A stretch of 64,000 nt of DNA from Candidatus Rifleibacteriota bacterium (GTDB lineage Bacteria > Muiribacteriota > Ozemobacteria > Ozemobacterales > Ozemobacteraceae): NCBI GenBank assembly GCA_015233155.1, contig JADFYG010000033.1, forward strand, positions 1,093-65,092. The letters run 5' to 3'. The notes under the pieces are model-generated. The model was given only the letters and a program-made list of their open reading frames with translations. It made no database searches and was not told the origin of the DNA. The position numbers and the translations under genes were made by a program. This document shows positions 1 to 9,493 of this stretch, in pieces (position 1 is the stretch's first letter; each line of letters begins with the position of its first letter).

Positions 1-1
1 T

Positions 2-133
2 ATTCGTCTTCTCTGCCCCGATTCCGAGGTCGAACAGGTTGTCAGCATTCTCAATCATTGCATGGGCTCGGTTGCCGACCAGATGATGCCAAAGTTTTCG
101 ACGCTGCCAGAGATTACCCGGATATCGTCTAAA
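2..133 (+). CDS. C-terminal fragment of an unidentified protein (truncated by window start)
   Basis: Frame 2 is open from base 2 to a TGA at about 131-133: IRLLCPDSEVEQVVSILNHCMGSVADQMMPKFSTLPEITRISSK*. Confidence 0.3.
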
Positions 134-430
134 TGAATTTTGAGCAGCGTGGCCAAAAGCTACGCGCTTACTTCGCGGTCAGGGTCGCAGTGCAACTAAG
201 ATCTTCAAATAGTGTCTCCCAGTATACACCCATAAAGTTGATGGCTATATACTGGGATCAGTTCAACTGTCTTCTGAAGCATCGTATAGTCACCGTCTTG
301 GCATATCTGCACAGCGTCATGCCCTCACCGGGCGAATGTCCGAGCAGTACAGGCCTGCCACCGATTGATCTGGAGTATTCCGAATATCAAAGAGCTTGCG
401 TTTTATACGTCAGTGACGTATATTAATAGT

Positions 431-742
431 ATGATCTTTATTGAAATGACAGTCTTTACGGAAGACTTGTTAGCACTTCTTTCGGATGATGAATATCGCG
501 AAATGCAAAGGGTACTTTTGCTCGATCCGATAAAAGGCGCTCTCATTAAGGGCAGTGGCGGATTCCGAAAACTACGTTGGCAGCAGGCCCATAAGGGAAA
601 ACGTGGCGGCACCCGGATTATTTATTACTGGGAAAAGTATTCTGAAAAACTCTATCTGATCTTTATTTACAAAAAAGCTGCCCAGGAAAACTTAACGCCG
701 GAGCAGGTGAAGTTATTAAAGTCCCTTGTGAAAGGAATATAG
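431..742 (+). CDS. RelE/HigB-like toxin of a type II TA module
   Basis: Internal Met at 431 (MIFIEMTVFTEDLLALLSDDEYREMQ...) with RelE/HigB-like GGFRKLRW...GGTRIIYYW...LIFIYKKAAQENLTPEQ; followed directly by an HTH gene. Confidence 0.8.
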   Translation: MIFIEMTVFTEDLLALLSDDEYREMQRVLLLDPIKGALIKGSGGFRKLRWQQAHKGKRGGTRIIYYWEKYSEKLYLIFIYKKAAQENLTPEQVKLLKSLVKGI

Positions 743-744
743 CC

Positions 745-1035
745 ATGGAATCTAAACTTTTTGACAGACTTGCTGAAGGTGTAGAACAATTTGTAAAAGT
801 CAGGCGCGGCGAAATGAAGCCCTCTCGGGTCTTCGAATTCACCGCCCTTGATGTAAAGGCACTCAGAGAAGGGCTGCATAAGTCTCAGTCGGAGTTCGCA
901 CACATGATCGGTGTAAGTATATCTACGCTCCAGAACTGGGAACAAGGCCGTCGCAAACCGGTCGGGCCTGCTCAAGCTCTTCTGCGAGTAGTTCAGAAAC
1001 AGCCCAAGGCTGTTCTTAAAGCGTTAAATGCGTAG
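745..1035 (+). CDS. XRE-family HTH antitoxin (HigA/NadS-like)
   Basis: LREGLHKSQSEFAHMIGVSISTLQNWEQGRRKPVGPA is a classic XRE HTH; starts 2 nt after the toxin stop. Confidence 0.85.
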   Translation: MESKLFDRLAEGVEQFVKVRRGEMKPSRVFEFTALDVKALREGLHKSQSEFAHMIGVSISTLQNWEQGRRKPVGPAQALLRVVQKQPKAVLKALNA

Positions 1036-1435
1036 GTGCAAACAAGCCGGATAACTTATTGCTGCACATTTTCATCTCAGAATCTGTAACCCTTACTGAC
1101 ATAAGTAATCTGCACTGCACACGTCACCCTGACTCCGGAGTTCAAATACGTGGCAGAATAGACTCTCCGAGCCATTATCTCCAAGCATTGATAAAACTGC
1201 ATTTTATAAGACAACCTTGCATTTTCCAAAATTCCTGATAGCTTCTATCCAGGTGGCAATGTGTTTTCTGCGGGATACATGAAATCAGCAAAAGCGGTCT
1301 GGCGACTCGAAATATCCGGAAATGAAAACAGGCCCCGAAATCGGAGCCCGGCTCTTTGTTAAATGAATCACCTACCAAATCACCCACCCATATTTGCAAT
1401 GGTCTGGGGAACCGCTTGTGATGCTTGTCGGGCGG

Positions 1436-1507
1436 TGCTCACTCTAGGATTTGAACCTGTGACCCCCGCCGTGTGAAGGCGATGCTCTTCCACTGAGCTA
1501 AGTGCCC
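1436..1507 (-). tRNA. tRNA-Val (anticodon CAC), possibly degenerate
   Basis: Reverse strand GGGCACTTAGCTCAGTGGAAGAGCATCGCCTTCACACGGCGGGGGTCACAGGTTCAAATCCTAGAGTGAGCA; D and anticodon arms intact, T-stem and acceptor stem each with about 2 mismatches. Confidence 0.7.
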
Positions 1508-1921
1508 GAACGACCTGATTCTAGCATGTTACACCGACCTTTGCAAGAGATGAGCAGGGCAATAATTGGACGTGATTTTTAGTTAAAGGGCGATTGAGTG
1601 GAGGACAATCGAACATGCAGCATCCGGGCTGGTTTGGCAGGGAAATGAGAACAAAGAGAGTGTTCCGGATTTTTACGAATCACACACCCAATCACCCCCC
1701 TCGAAATATTCATAAAAGGAGCTTTTGTAATGAAATGTATAATCAACTCGGGAGATCTGACAACTACCCGACTCTGATACCCACGTTTTAAATCACTTCG
1801 GAGCTTTAGTTAAAAGTCCCACAGATATGCAGCTGTTCTATTAAATCTCCTGATTTCTTGACAATAATTCTATTTTCGATCAGAATAAGTAAGACGCAAA
1901 CAATATCGATGCGGAGGTCGT

Positions 1922-2131
1922 ATGAACACTGTTACCGTTTCTCCAAAATTTCAGATCGTCATTCCAGCCCAAATTCGCGAGTCTATGGGAATCAAGGTTG
2001 GAACCAAAGTTCAAGTTATTCCTTACAAAGGACGGATTGAATTAGTTCCGGTCAGACCTATGAAGGAACTTTTTGGATCCTTGCCTCTGATCGATCCTGC
2101 CGTTAAAAGAGATGAACCAGACCGGCTATGA
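1922..2131 (+). CDS. AbrB/SpoVT-family antitoxin (VapB-like)
   Basis: MNTVTVSPKFQIVIPAQIRESMGIKVGTKVQV swapped-hairpin AbrB motif; overlaps the PIN gene by ATGA. Confidence 0.9.
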   Translation: MNTVTVSPKFQIVIPAQIRESMGIKVGTKVQVIPYKGRIELVPVRPMKELFGSLPLIDPAVKRDEPDRL

Positions 2132-2505
2132 GAAATTTCAACCTTGTAGATTCCTGTGGATGGCTGGAATATGTTGTCGGGTCAGCTCAGGGAAAAAAGT
2201 ATTTCGCCCCTATCAATGATCTTGAGAACCTTATTGTACCAACAATTTGTATTTATGAAGTCTTCAAGCGAATCATGAGTCAGCAGGACGAAGAAGAAGC
2301 ATTGCGAGTAGTCGCCAACATGCATCTTGGAAAGGTTGTAGATCTGGATTCGAGATTAGCTGTTGATGCTGCTCAACTGAGCCGGACTCTTCGAATTCCA
2401 ATGGCAGACGCCATTGTTGTTGCAACTGCTCATCTGGTTTCTGCAACCATTTGGACTCAAGACGAACACTTCAAGGACATGAAATCCGTGAAGTTTCTCG
2501 GCTGA
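2128..2505 (+). CDS. PIN-domain ribonuclease toxin (VapC-like)
   Basis: VDSCGWLEYV...E.FKR...MADAIVVATAHLVSATIWTQDEHFK, PIN acidic residues present. Confidence 0.88.
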   Translation: MRNFNLVDSCGWLEYVVGSAQGKKYFAPINDLENLIVPTICIYEVFKRIMSQQDEEEALRVVANMHLGKVVDLDSRLAVDAAQLSRTLRIPMADAIVVATAHLVSATIWTQDEHFKDMKSVKFLG

Positions 2506-2688
2506 ACGATGTCTATGTGTTTTTACAGGAGAAATGAAATCAGGGAACACAGTCGGGTAGCTCGAAAGAGCAGGAAACAAAAACAGGCTCCGAAATCGGA
2601 GCCCGAGTCTTTGTTAAACGATTTCCCATTAATCGCACCTTGATACAGCACCTGGAAGCCGCCGATTTATCAGAGCATCAGAAAAAAG

Positions 2689-5427
2689 CTACCGGACAGT
2701 ACCGTCTGGACCCGTAATCGCTAAAACAGCCTGATCAGGCTTCAAATATGTATTGGCAAGACGCTTAACATCCTCCGCCGTGGTCTTCCAGAGCTCCCCG
2801 GGATAAGCAAAATCATATGCAAAACCAACACCTATCGATTCAAACCAGGAAAGATACTGCGCCGACCGCAGACAGGTCCCGTGATCAATGGCATACTGAC
2901 CAGACGTAAACGATAGCGCCCGATCCAACTCTTCCTTTTTCACACCGTTCGCAGCAATATCCGCTATCTCAGCCAGTACAAGCTCTTTGACCCTGCCGGC
3001 AGACTTCGGATCCGTGCCAACAATGGCCGCAATGCCGCCTCCGTCTATGCGCGACGGAAACACTCCGGTAACCGCGTATGCCAGCCCCGCCTTGTTGCGT
3101 ATATTCATGAAATAGCGCGCGGACATGCCACCACCAAGAACCGCATTCAACACTTTCATTCCCGCGTAATCCGGATGCCCGATACACGGACCAATCCAAC
3201 CTAGCGCCACCATTGCCTGTTTCTTCGCCTTGACATCGAAGACTGTCGTGAAGGAAGCCGGCGCCGCGGGAATCCCGATTTTATGAACATTTTCAGGCGC
3301 GCTCGCGACCTTCTGAGAAATGTCGTCCACTGAAGATATCGCGCCACGATGCAAAGTTCCAAAAAAAGTCGAGGTGAGAGAAAGCGCGTCAGACGCGGTA
3401 ATATCTCCAACTATGGCCAGCACCATGTTTTCCGGTACATACCACTCGCCATGAAACTTTGACAGATTTTCCGTAGTCAGCTTATCCACTGTTCCAGCCT
3501 CTCCGAGCGGATATACGGAATATGGATGCCCCTTGAACAACGTCGCGTTGAAAAGTCGCCAGGTATTCTCAAACATGTCATCCGCAACAGCCTTTAGCCG
3601 CATAAGAACCTTGCCGCGCTCAATATTGAATGGAGCTGCCGGGAACGATGGATTGCGGATAACATCCGCGAGAATCTCGAATGCACGTCCAAAAGCAGCC
3701 TTCGAACAACTCAGATTGAACCGCACCAGATCAGGCTCCGCTGACGTCGATAATTCTGCTCCCAGACTTTCCAAGTCCCATAATATTTTCGTTCCGTCGC
3801 GTTTTGCCGTCCCCTTCATCATCATTTCAGCGGTCAGATTCGCGATTCCTTCCTGTCCCTTCGATTCCCGGCGAGAACCTGCATCGACAGCCAGCGAAAT
3901 ACCTATGAGACCGGTTCCCGGAAGCGGACGGTGAATGAGCCGCACTCCGTTTTCAAGTTCGTATTTCTTCGTTCCATTCGAATCGCCTTTTTCGACGTAT
4001 TTCGCGCGAGGACTGACCAGGACCATCGCATACCCCTCCTGAGACAGGAACTTGTTGGCAAGCACCTGAATCTGGGACGACGTAACCGCACGCATATTCT
4101 TCAGATAATTCTTTTCGGCGTTAAGCCTGGACATAACAATCGCCGAACCAAGCGTCTCAGCCTTCCCCTCAACTGATTCAGCGCCACGAATGTAAAGTGT
4201 CTCAAGATAATCTTTCGCTTTCTGCAACTCCTCAGAAGAAACCGGCTCGTGCACTATACGTCGAATCTCTTCACGAATCCCCTTTATTACCTCTTCCTCA
4301 TCAATAGGATCGAATTCAGAGCGCACCATAAACAAACCATCATCAATCAGCCCCTGTTGCCCGGCTCCGATCGATGTGACAATACCACGATTCTCCTTCA
4401 ACGCCATCGATAATCGACTTGAACGCCCCTGCCCGAGAACTATTCCCAATAAATCGAGACCAACAGACTCCTCATCGGCGGAAGCCGGAACGGTTCGATA
4501 CGCCATCAACAGATACTCCCGCGCAACGTCCAAATGCCGGCGCACGATGCGGGGACTCTTCATTTCCGGGTCCCGATCGAACTTCGCGACAGGCACCGCC
4601 GCCCCGACGTGACCGGAATAAAGCGTCTTCACTTTGGCAAGAATAGCCTTCGGATCAACATCTCCGACAACAATCAACGTCATGTTCTCAGGTCCATACC
4701 AGGTCTTGAAAAAAGATACCATATCATCACGCGAAATACCGGTACAAGACGTGGCGACGCCAGGAGCTCCTCCGGTCGACGCGTTAGGGGAAGATGGACC
4801 CGTGGCGATGTTTTCCTTAGGTCCAAGCGTCGGACGTCTGTACGGATGGTTCGTATAAATTGTATGAAAAAGGGTTTCCCAGAGAAGGTGCCCCGGGTCA
4901 TCGGCAGCGCGCTTAATTTCTTCTATGATGACCGGACGCTCATTATCTATTGCGCTCTGATCGAAAGCCGAATTCATGAAAACATCGGCAAAGATGTCAA
5001 GAGCTTTTTCTATATGTCGGCTCTCACATGAAATGTAGTAATGCGTGTAATCAAGCGACGTCCCGGCATTTGTTCGACCGCCGAATGCCTCAATGTCACG
5101 AGCGACCTGCCCGACACCACGCGTTTTAGTTCCCTTGAACATTGTGTGTTCGAGAAAATGCGCAATGCCATTGGTTCTGTCGCTTTCATTCCGGCTTCCG
5201 GTGCGAAACCAGACATCGGTTACAGCAAGCGGCGTCGTATGGTCTTCCTTGATGACAATCGTCATGCCATTCGAAAGCTTCTCGATAACCACGGGGTCCC
5301 AGGAAAACGCCGGCTCATCTCCGGAAACACCGCCAGAAACCCCGCTAGTAACATCAGCAGCGGAAACAGCGGCAATCATCATAAACATCAACAAAAAACA
5401 CTTGCACATAGATTCATTCCTTTCCAT
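2689..5427 (-). CDS. M16-family zinc peptidase, two fused M16 units, N-terminal signal-like sequence
   Basis: HFLEHTMFKG (HxxEH) Zn motif; duplicated M16 architecture; hydrophobic N-terminus MCKCFLLMFMMIAAVSAA. Start could be 5427 or 5409. Confidence 0.9.
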   Translation of the reverse strand: MERNESMCKCFLLMFMMIAAVSAADVTSGVSGGVSGDEPAFSWDPVVIEKLSNGMTIVIKEDHTTPLAVTDVWFRTGSRNESDRTNGIAHFLEHTMFKGTKTRGVGQVARDIEAFGGRTNAGTSLDYTHYYISCESRHIEKALDIFADVFMNSAFDQSAIDNERPVIIEEIKRAADDPGHLLWETLFHTIYTNHPYRRPTLGPKENIATGPSSPNASTGGAPGVATSCTGISRDDMVSFFKTWYGPENMTLIVVGDVDPKAILAKVKTLYSGHVGAAVPVAKFDRDPEMKSPRIVRRHLDVAREYLLMAYRTVPASADEESVGLDLLGIVLGQGRSSRLSMALKENRGIVTSIGAGQQGLIDDGLFMVRSEFDPIDEEEVIKGIREEIRRIVHEPVSSEELQKAKDYLETLYIRGAESVEGKAETLGSAIVMSRLNAEKNYLKNMRAVTSSQIQVLANKFLSQEGYAMVLVSPRAKYVEKGDSNGTKKYELENGVRLIHRPLPGTGLIGISLAVDAGSRRESKGQEGIANLTAEMMMKGTAKRDGTKILWDLESLGAELSTSAEPDLVRFNLSCSKAAFGRAFEILADVIRNPSFPAAPFNIERGKVLMRLKAVADDMFENTWRLFNATLFKGHPYSVYPLGEAGTVDKLTTENLSKFHGEWYVPENMVLAIVGDITASDALSLTSTFFGTLHRGAISSVDDISQKVASAPENVHKIGIPAAPASFTTVFDVKAKKQAMVALGWIGPCIGHPDYAGMKVLNAVLGGGMSARYFMNIRNKAGLAYAVTGVFPSRIDGGGIAAIVGTDPKSAGRVKELVLAEIADIAANGVKKEELDRALSFTSGQYAIDHGTCLRSAQYLSWFESIGVGFAYDFAYPGELWKTTAEDVKRLANTYLKPDQAVLAITGPDGTVR

Positions 5428-5462
5428 GCTATCCGGGTATGGAATACTGCCTGTTGTAATGA

Positions 5463-6698
5463 TCAAGGTTCAGCAATCGGCAGAAATGGAAACACGCACG
5501 GCACACCCAGCTTGCTGGATATGCGTTCCAGGAGCTGAAGAGGCTTGCCCCAGATCAACTTGGGACGCCCCCCGACAAGCACTTCGGAAAATTGGTCAAA
5601 TTCGACAAAACAGGCATTTCTGAAAGCCTCATCTCCAAATACCAGGACTCCCCGATGCGTCAGAATCGTTACATCCCTGGGTGTAAGAGCAAAAAAACTT
5701 TCGAACGGATCACCCTTCAGGTCTTCAAAAATGAGCAGATCCGCAAACTTTCCCTCAGCTATCGTTCCACGCTGGGCCCCGACACGAAACACCTGCGCCG
5801 CACGACGCGTCACCATGTCAATCAGATCGACAGACTTCAAGCGATCGCCTAAATGATCATGCGAGATCGCCCGCGCCAGTCGCAGCTCATCAAATAGGTT
5901 CGCCGAGCCTTTCATCGGACTGTCGGTGCCAAGCACGACAGGAATACCCATGTCGAGCATCTTCGCAACCGGAGCCATACTTCCGAATATATGCCGGTTC
6001 GCCTCAGGGGTCCAGACAACTGAAGCTTTTTTTGCCGCAATCAACTCCAGATCAGAATCTGAAAATCCTATGCCATTTACAAGAACCGTGTTCTCCGCAA
6101 GCGCGCCAAGCCGGTTCAACACCTCTATCTCTTCGACAATATCGGAATCAAACCCTTCTTCCATATGCAGAATAAAGGGCAATACTCCGCGCGACTGGCA
6201 GAATTCCTCATAAAGCCCCTCGCCCCATTCCAGGGCGTGAGATGACACTGAGTGTGCCAGAAAAAAATGCTCCAGCATAGCCAGAAGAGGTTTCCCAAGA
6301 AAAGTTCCGGAAACTTCACGCGGAAAATGATCGACTACGAGCCCAACCCCGGAAATAGCATTCCGGTACATACCAAGCGCATACAAATCGGCAATGGAAA
6401 GATACTGCTTCAGGCGATGAATGGGAGATTCTAAAAAATCGCGTTCCCAGTCGAACCAATTCCTGAAGTGCCCATCTTCACCGCGTGGACCAAAGGTTTC
6501 ATACATGTGATCATGACAATTGATCAGAGCCGGAAACACTATCCGACCTTCAAGATTGATGGTTAATTCACTGACCTTCGGAAGCGGATCGTCAGGACCG
6601 TACACCCCGGTGATGATATCGTCGCAGATTAACACCTTCCCCGGACGAATCTCGAATTCAGGAGTCAAGATACGACCGTTTTCAAGGAGCTTATACAT
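5463..6698 (-). CDS. Amidohydrolase family protein
   Basis: LINCHDHMYE, ILHMEEG, VVLGTDSPMKGS, AEGKFADLLIFE amidohydrolase motifs. Confidence 0.85.
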   Translation of the reverse strand: MYKLLENGRILTPEFEIRPGKVLICDDIITGVYGPDDPLPKVSELTINLEGRIVFPALINCHDHMYETFGPRGEDGHFRNWFDWERDFLESPIHRLKQYLSIADLYALGMYRNAISGVGLVVDHFPREVSGTFLGKPLLAMLEHFFLAHSVSSHALEWGEGLYEEFCQSRGVLPFILHMEEGFDSDIVEEIEVLNRLGALAENTVLVNGIGFSDSDLELIAAKKASVVWTPEANRHIFGSMAPVAKMLDMGIPVVLGTDSPMKGSANLFDELRLARAISHDHLGDRLKSVDLIDMVTRRAAQVFRVGAQRGTIAEGKFADLLIFEDLKGDPFESFFALTPRDVTILTHRGVLVFGDEAFRNACFVEFDQFSEVLVGGRPKLIWGKPLQLLERISSKLGVPCVFPFLPIAEP

Positions 6699-6726
6699 CT
6701 CGTTTTCCTTTCGAACAGTTCGCGAT

Positions 6727-7347
6727 TCAGACAGCTTCGATACGCTTCAGATCGCTCTTGATCTCACGGTAGAACAACGGCCATGTCTTCTCAGAAAAGG
6801 CCAGTTCGGAAAAATTATCCCCGAGCTTTTTCAGGAATTCCAAAAACGAAATCCGCTGAAAATCAGGCTCGAGAGTTTTGACATGTTTAAAACTCGCAAA
6901 AAAAGGCTCCAGATCATGAAGTCCAACCGAACGAGCGGCTATTCCAAAAGCTCCATCAATTGCGGATCGATCGGAAAGCCTCTGCGGCATAATCTGCGCC
7001 CCAAGAATTGTCCCGATCATTTCACCCTGAAGTTCGATGGGTACCGCAAATATCAGGAAGCCTGCCCAGCATATATTTACAAACGGTGTCTTTCGCCGAA
7101 GTAACTTTTCCTCAATGTTCGCGTATGTGCGGCGACAACGTAAACGTCCAGGCTCCGTGCCACGCAAAATAGAGCATGGTCCGCCAAAATAATCGGTCTT
7201 GCACACCACTTCGCCGGACGAAGACCGAAGAGAAAGCGGTACACCGAGGAATTCTTCAAGTCGCCGCAGAATATCCGGAACCTGTCCCTTGGCGAAGGTC
7301 ACCGATGTATTCACATTAGGAACAACAGGGATCTTGCCTTCACTCAT
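6727..7347 (-). CDS. PocR ligand-binding domain protein without a recognisable output domain
   Basis: LEEFLGVPLSLRSSSGEVV...CSILRGTEPGRLRCRRTYA...CWAGFLIFAVPIELQGEMIGTILGAQIM typical of PocR domains. Confidence 0.7.
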   Translation of the reverse strand: MSEGKIPVVPNVNTSVTFAKGQVPDILRRLEEFLGVPLSLRSSSGEVVCKTDYFGGPCSILRGTEPGRLRCRRTYANIEEKLLRRKTPFVNICWAGFLIFAVPIELQGEMIGTILGAQIMPQRLSDRSAIDGAFGIAARSVGLHDLEPFFASFKHVKTLEPDFQRISFLEFLKKLGDNFSELAFSEKTWPLFYREIKSDLKRIEAV

Positions 7348-7389
7348 ATCTCATCCACCTCACTCAAAACTGCTGATAAACAAACAAGG

Positions 7390-8304
7390 TCAGGAACCGC
7401 CGGAACGCGCGTTTCTCCACAATGTCACACCGAGCAGCAGAGAGAAGAACTTTGTCTCGTTGCTATCGGAACGCGACGTAAGAACCACCGGACACTGCGC
7501 ACCGAAAACCACTCCGCCAAGATTTGCGCCGGAAAAATATTGAAGAGACTTGTACAAAACGTTGCCGACCTCGATACGCGGAACAACCAGAATGTCTGCG
7601 TCACCTTGAATTTTTCCCTTGTATTTCTTGATACGCGCCGATTCGGCACTTACTGAAAGATCGAGTGAAACGGGCCCTTCCACGATAGCTTCCATGCAGC
7701 CGGAAAACTTTGCCGCGACCGCTTGCGCCAGAACAGTACCGGGAATTTTATCAGAAACTTTTTCATTCGCGGACAAAAGGGCGACCTTCGGAATGTCAGG
7801 CTTGAAAAGGTGAAATGCCTCTATCGCATTGCGAACGATCTTTTCCAGAGCATCCGGATCGGGAGCGATATTGATCCCAACGTCGGTAATCATACGCATT
7901 CCAGGCTGCTCTTTCAGCTCGAAAAAAGTTATATGAGAAAGCAGAGGGCTTTTCTTCAATCCAGCCTCGGAGTTCAGTATGGCCTTCAAAATCGTCGATG
8001 TCGGAACAAGCCCCTTCATCAACAAATCCACCCGGCCTTCACGAACCATGCTGACGGCGATTTTACAGGCTTTCACCGAGTCGGTTTCATGAACAATCGT
8101 GACGTTCTTCGATGAAGCCAAATCGGCGTAGATGACGCTGATCTTATCTGAATCACCGATCAATACGGCGTCGATAAACCCATCCCTCACTCCGCGCTCT
8201 ACAGCATACGCAACCGCTTCGTCTTCGGCCATCGGAACCGCAATACGAGCTTTGCCAACTTTCCCGGCATTTTTCGTCAGATCCTCGAAAAAAGAACTGG
8301 TCAT
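7390..8304 (-). CDS. ptb: Phosphate butyryltransferase (phosphate acetyl/butyryl transferase family)
   Basis: LLMKGLVPTSTILKAILN...DVGINIAPD...EGPVSLDLSVS...ADILVVPRIEVGNVLYKSLQYF. Confidence 0.85.
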   Translation of the reverse strand: MTSSFFEDLTKNAGKVGKARIAVPMAEDEAVAYAVERGVRDGFIDAVLIGDSDKISVIYADLASSKNVTIVHETDSVKACKIAVSMVREGRVDLLMKGLVPTSTILKAILNSEAGLKKSPLLSHITFFELKEQPGMRMITDVGINIAPDPDALEKIVRNAIEAFHLFKPDIPKVALLSANEKVSDKIPGTVLAQAVAAKFSGCMEAIVEGPVSLDLSVSAESARIKKYKGKIQGDADILVVPRIEVGNVLYKSLQYFSGANLGGVVFGAQCPVVLTSRSDSNETKFFSLLLGVTLWRNARSGGS

Positions 8305-8350
8305 TCCCGTTCTATCCTTTCGCCTGCTGAACCGGCCTGTATTTCCCTGG

Positions 8351-9493
8351 TCATTTCAGGACGTGCGATGCGATTACCATACGCTGAATCTCGCTCGTGC
8401 CCTCATACAGTTCGGTAATTCGCGCATCACGATAAAATCTTTCAACCGGATAATCCTTGATGAAACCGTAACCGCCATGAATCTGGATCGCGGCATGACA
8501 AACGCGAGTCGCCATTTCTGATCCATACAGTTTCGCCATCGCCGCATCCTTTGCATATCTTTTCTTTTGATCTTTCAACCATGCGGCTTTCCAGGTCAAA
8601 AGACGTGCAGTCTCTATTTCCATCTGCATCTCGACTAATTTATGAGCCAGTCCCTGAAAGTCGATCAAAGGCGATCCAAACTGTTTGCGCTCCCGAGCGT
8701 ATTTTAATGCCGCCTCGAAGGCGGCTCGCGCAATCCCGACTCCCTGCGCGCCAACTCCTACGCGACCACCGTCGAGGGTGTCCATGGCAATTCGGAAGCC
8801 GCGTCCAGGCCCTCCGATGATGTTCGCTTTTGGAATGCGACAATTCTGAAAAACCAGTTCAGCTGTATTGGAAGCCCTGATGCCAAGCTTATTCTCTTTG
8901 ACCCCGACAGTAAAACCCGGCGTTCCCTTCTCAACGATAAACGCCGTCAAACCGCGAATCTTCGCGGCCCGATCCGTACTGGCTATTACAATCGCGAAAT
9001 CGGCCACTCCACCATTGGAAATAAAGATCTTGGTACCATTAAGTATCCATTCGTCACCATCGAGAACAGCGGTGGTTTCCTGGTTCGCCGAGTCTGAACC
9101 CGCGTTCGGCTCTGTCAATGCAAAGCAACAAAGTTTTTCGCCCCTCGCCAGAGGGGGAAGATACTTTTTTTTCTGCTCGTCACTGCCAAAATTGATGATC
9201 GGGCCCGCAACCAGCGAGTTCGTCAGTGACATGGTGACGCTCTGCGCCGCGCACGCCCGGGAAATCTCTTCAATAATAAGGCAATATGTCATTACGTCGG
9301 CGCCAGCACCGCCGTATTCCCGTGGAACTATAATACCCATATAGCCCTGCTTCGCGATTTTGGAGGTCAGTTCACGCGAAAATTCCTGCTTTTCATCGAG
9401 TTCTCCCGCAATCGGAAGGATATGAGTCTCGGCAAACTCGCGAGCCGACGCGCGGATCAATTCCTGTTCCGGAGTAAGTTTAAATGTGATCAC
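8351..9493 (-). CDS. Acyl-CoA dehydrogenase (short-chain/butyryl type)
   Basis: ACAD motifs CFALTEPNAGSDSA, IHGGYGFIKDYPVERFYRDARITELYEGTSEIQR; catalytic Glu in YEGTSE present; GTG start at 9493 overlaps the upstream stop (GTGA). Confidence 0.93.
   Translation of the reverse strand: MITFKLTPEQELIRASAREFAETHILPIAGELDEKQEFSRELTSKIAKQGYMGIIVPREYGGAGADVMTYCLIIEEISRACAAQSVTMSLTNSLVAGPIINFGSDEQKKKYLPPLARGEKLCCFALTEPNAGSDSANQETTAVLDGDEWILNGTKIFISNGGVADFAIVIASTDRAAKIRGLTAFIVEKGTPGFTVGVKENKLGIRASNTAELVFQNCRIPKANIIGGPGRGFRIAMDTLDGGRVGVGAQGVGIARAAFEAALKYARERKQFGSPLIDFQGLAHKLVEMQMEIETARLLTWKAAWLKDQKKRYAKDAAMAKLYGSEMATRVCHAAIQIHGGYGFIKDYPVERFYRDARITELYEGTSEIQRMVIASHVLK

Noticed and set aside
133-426. 97-aa ORF at the window start
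   Set aside because: No domain, no RBS, overlaps the upstream of the RelE gene; likely spurious
4534-5623. Long plus-strand ORFs (165, 165 and 176 aa) opposite the M16 peptidase
   Set aside because: Antisense to a well-supported gene, no recognisable domains, composition typical of shadow ORFs in GC-richer coding DNA
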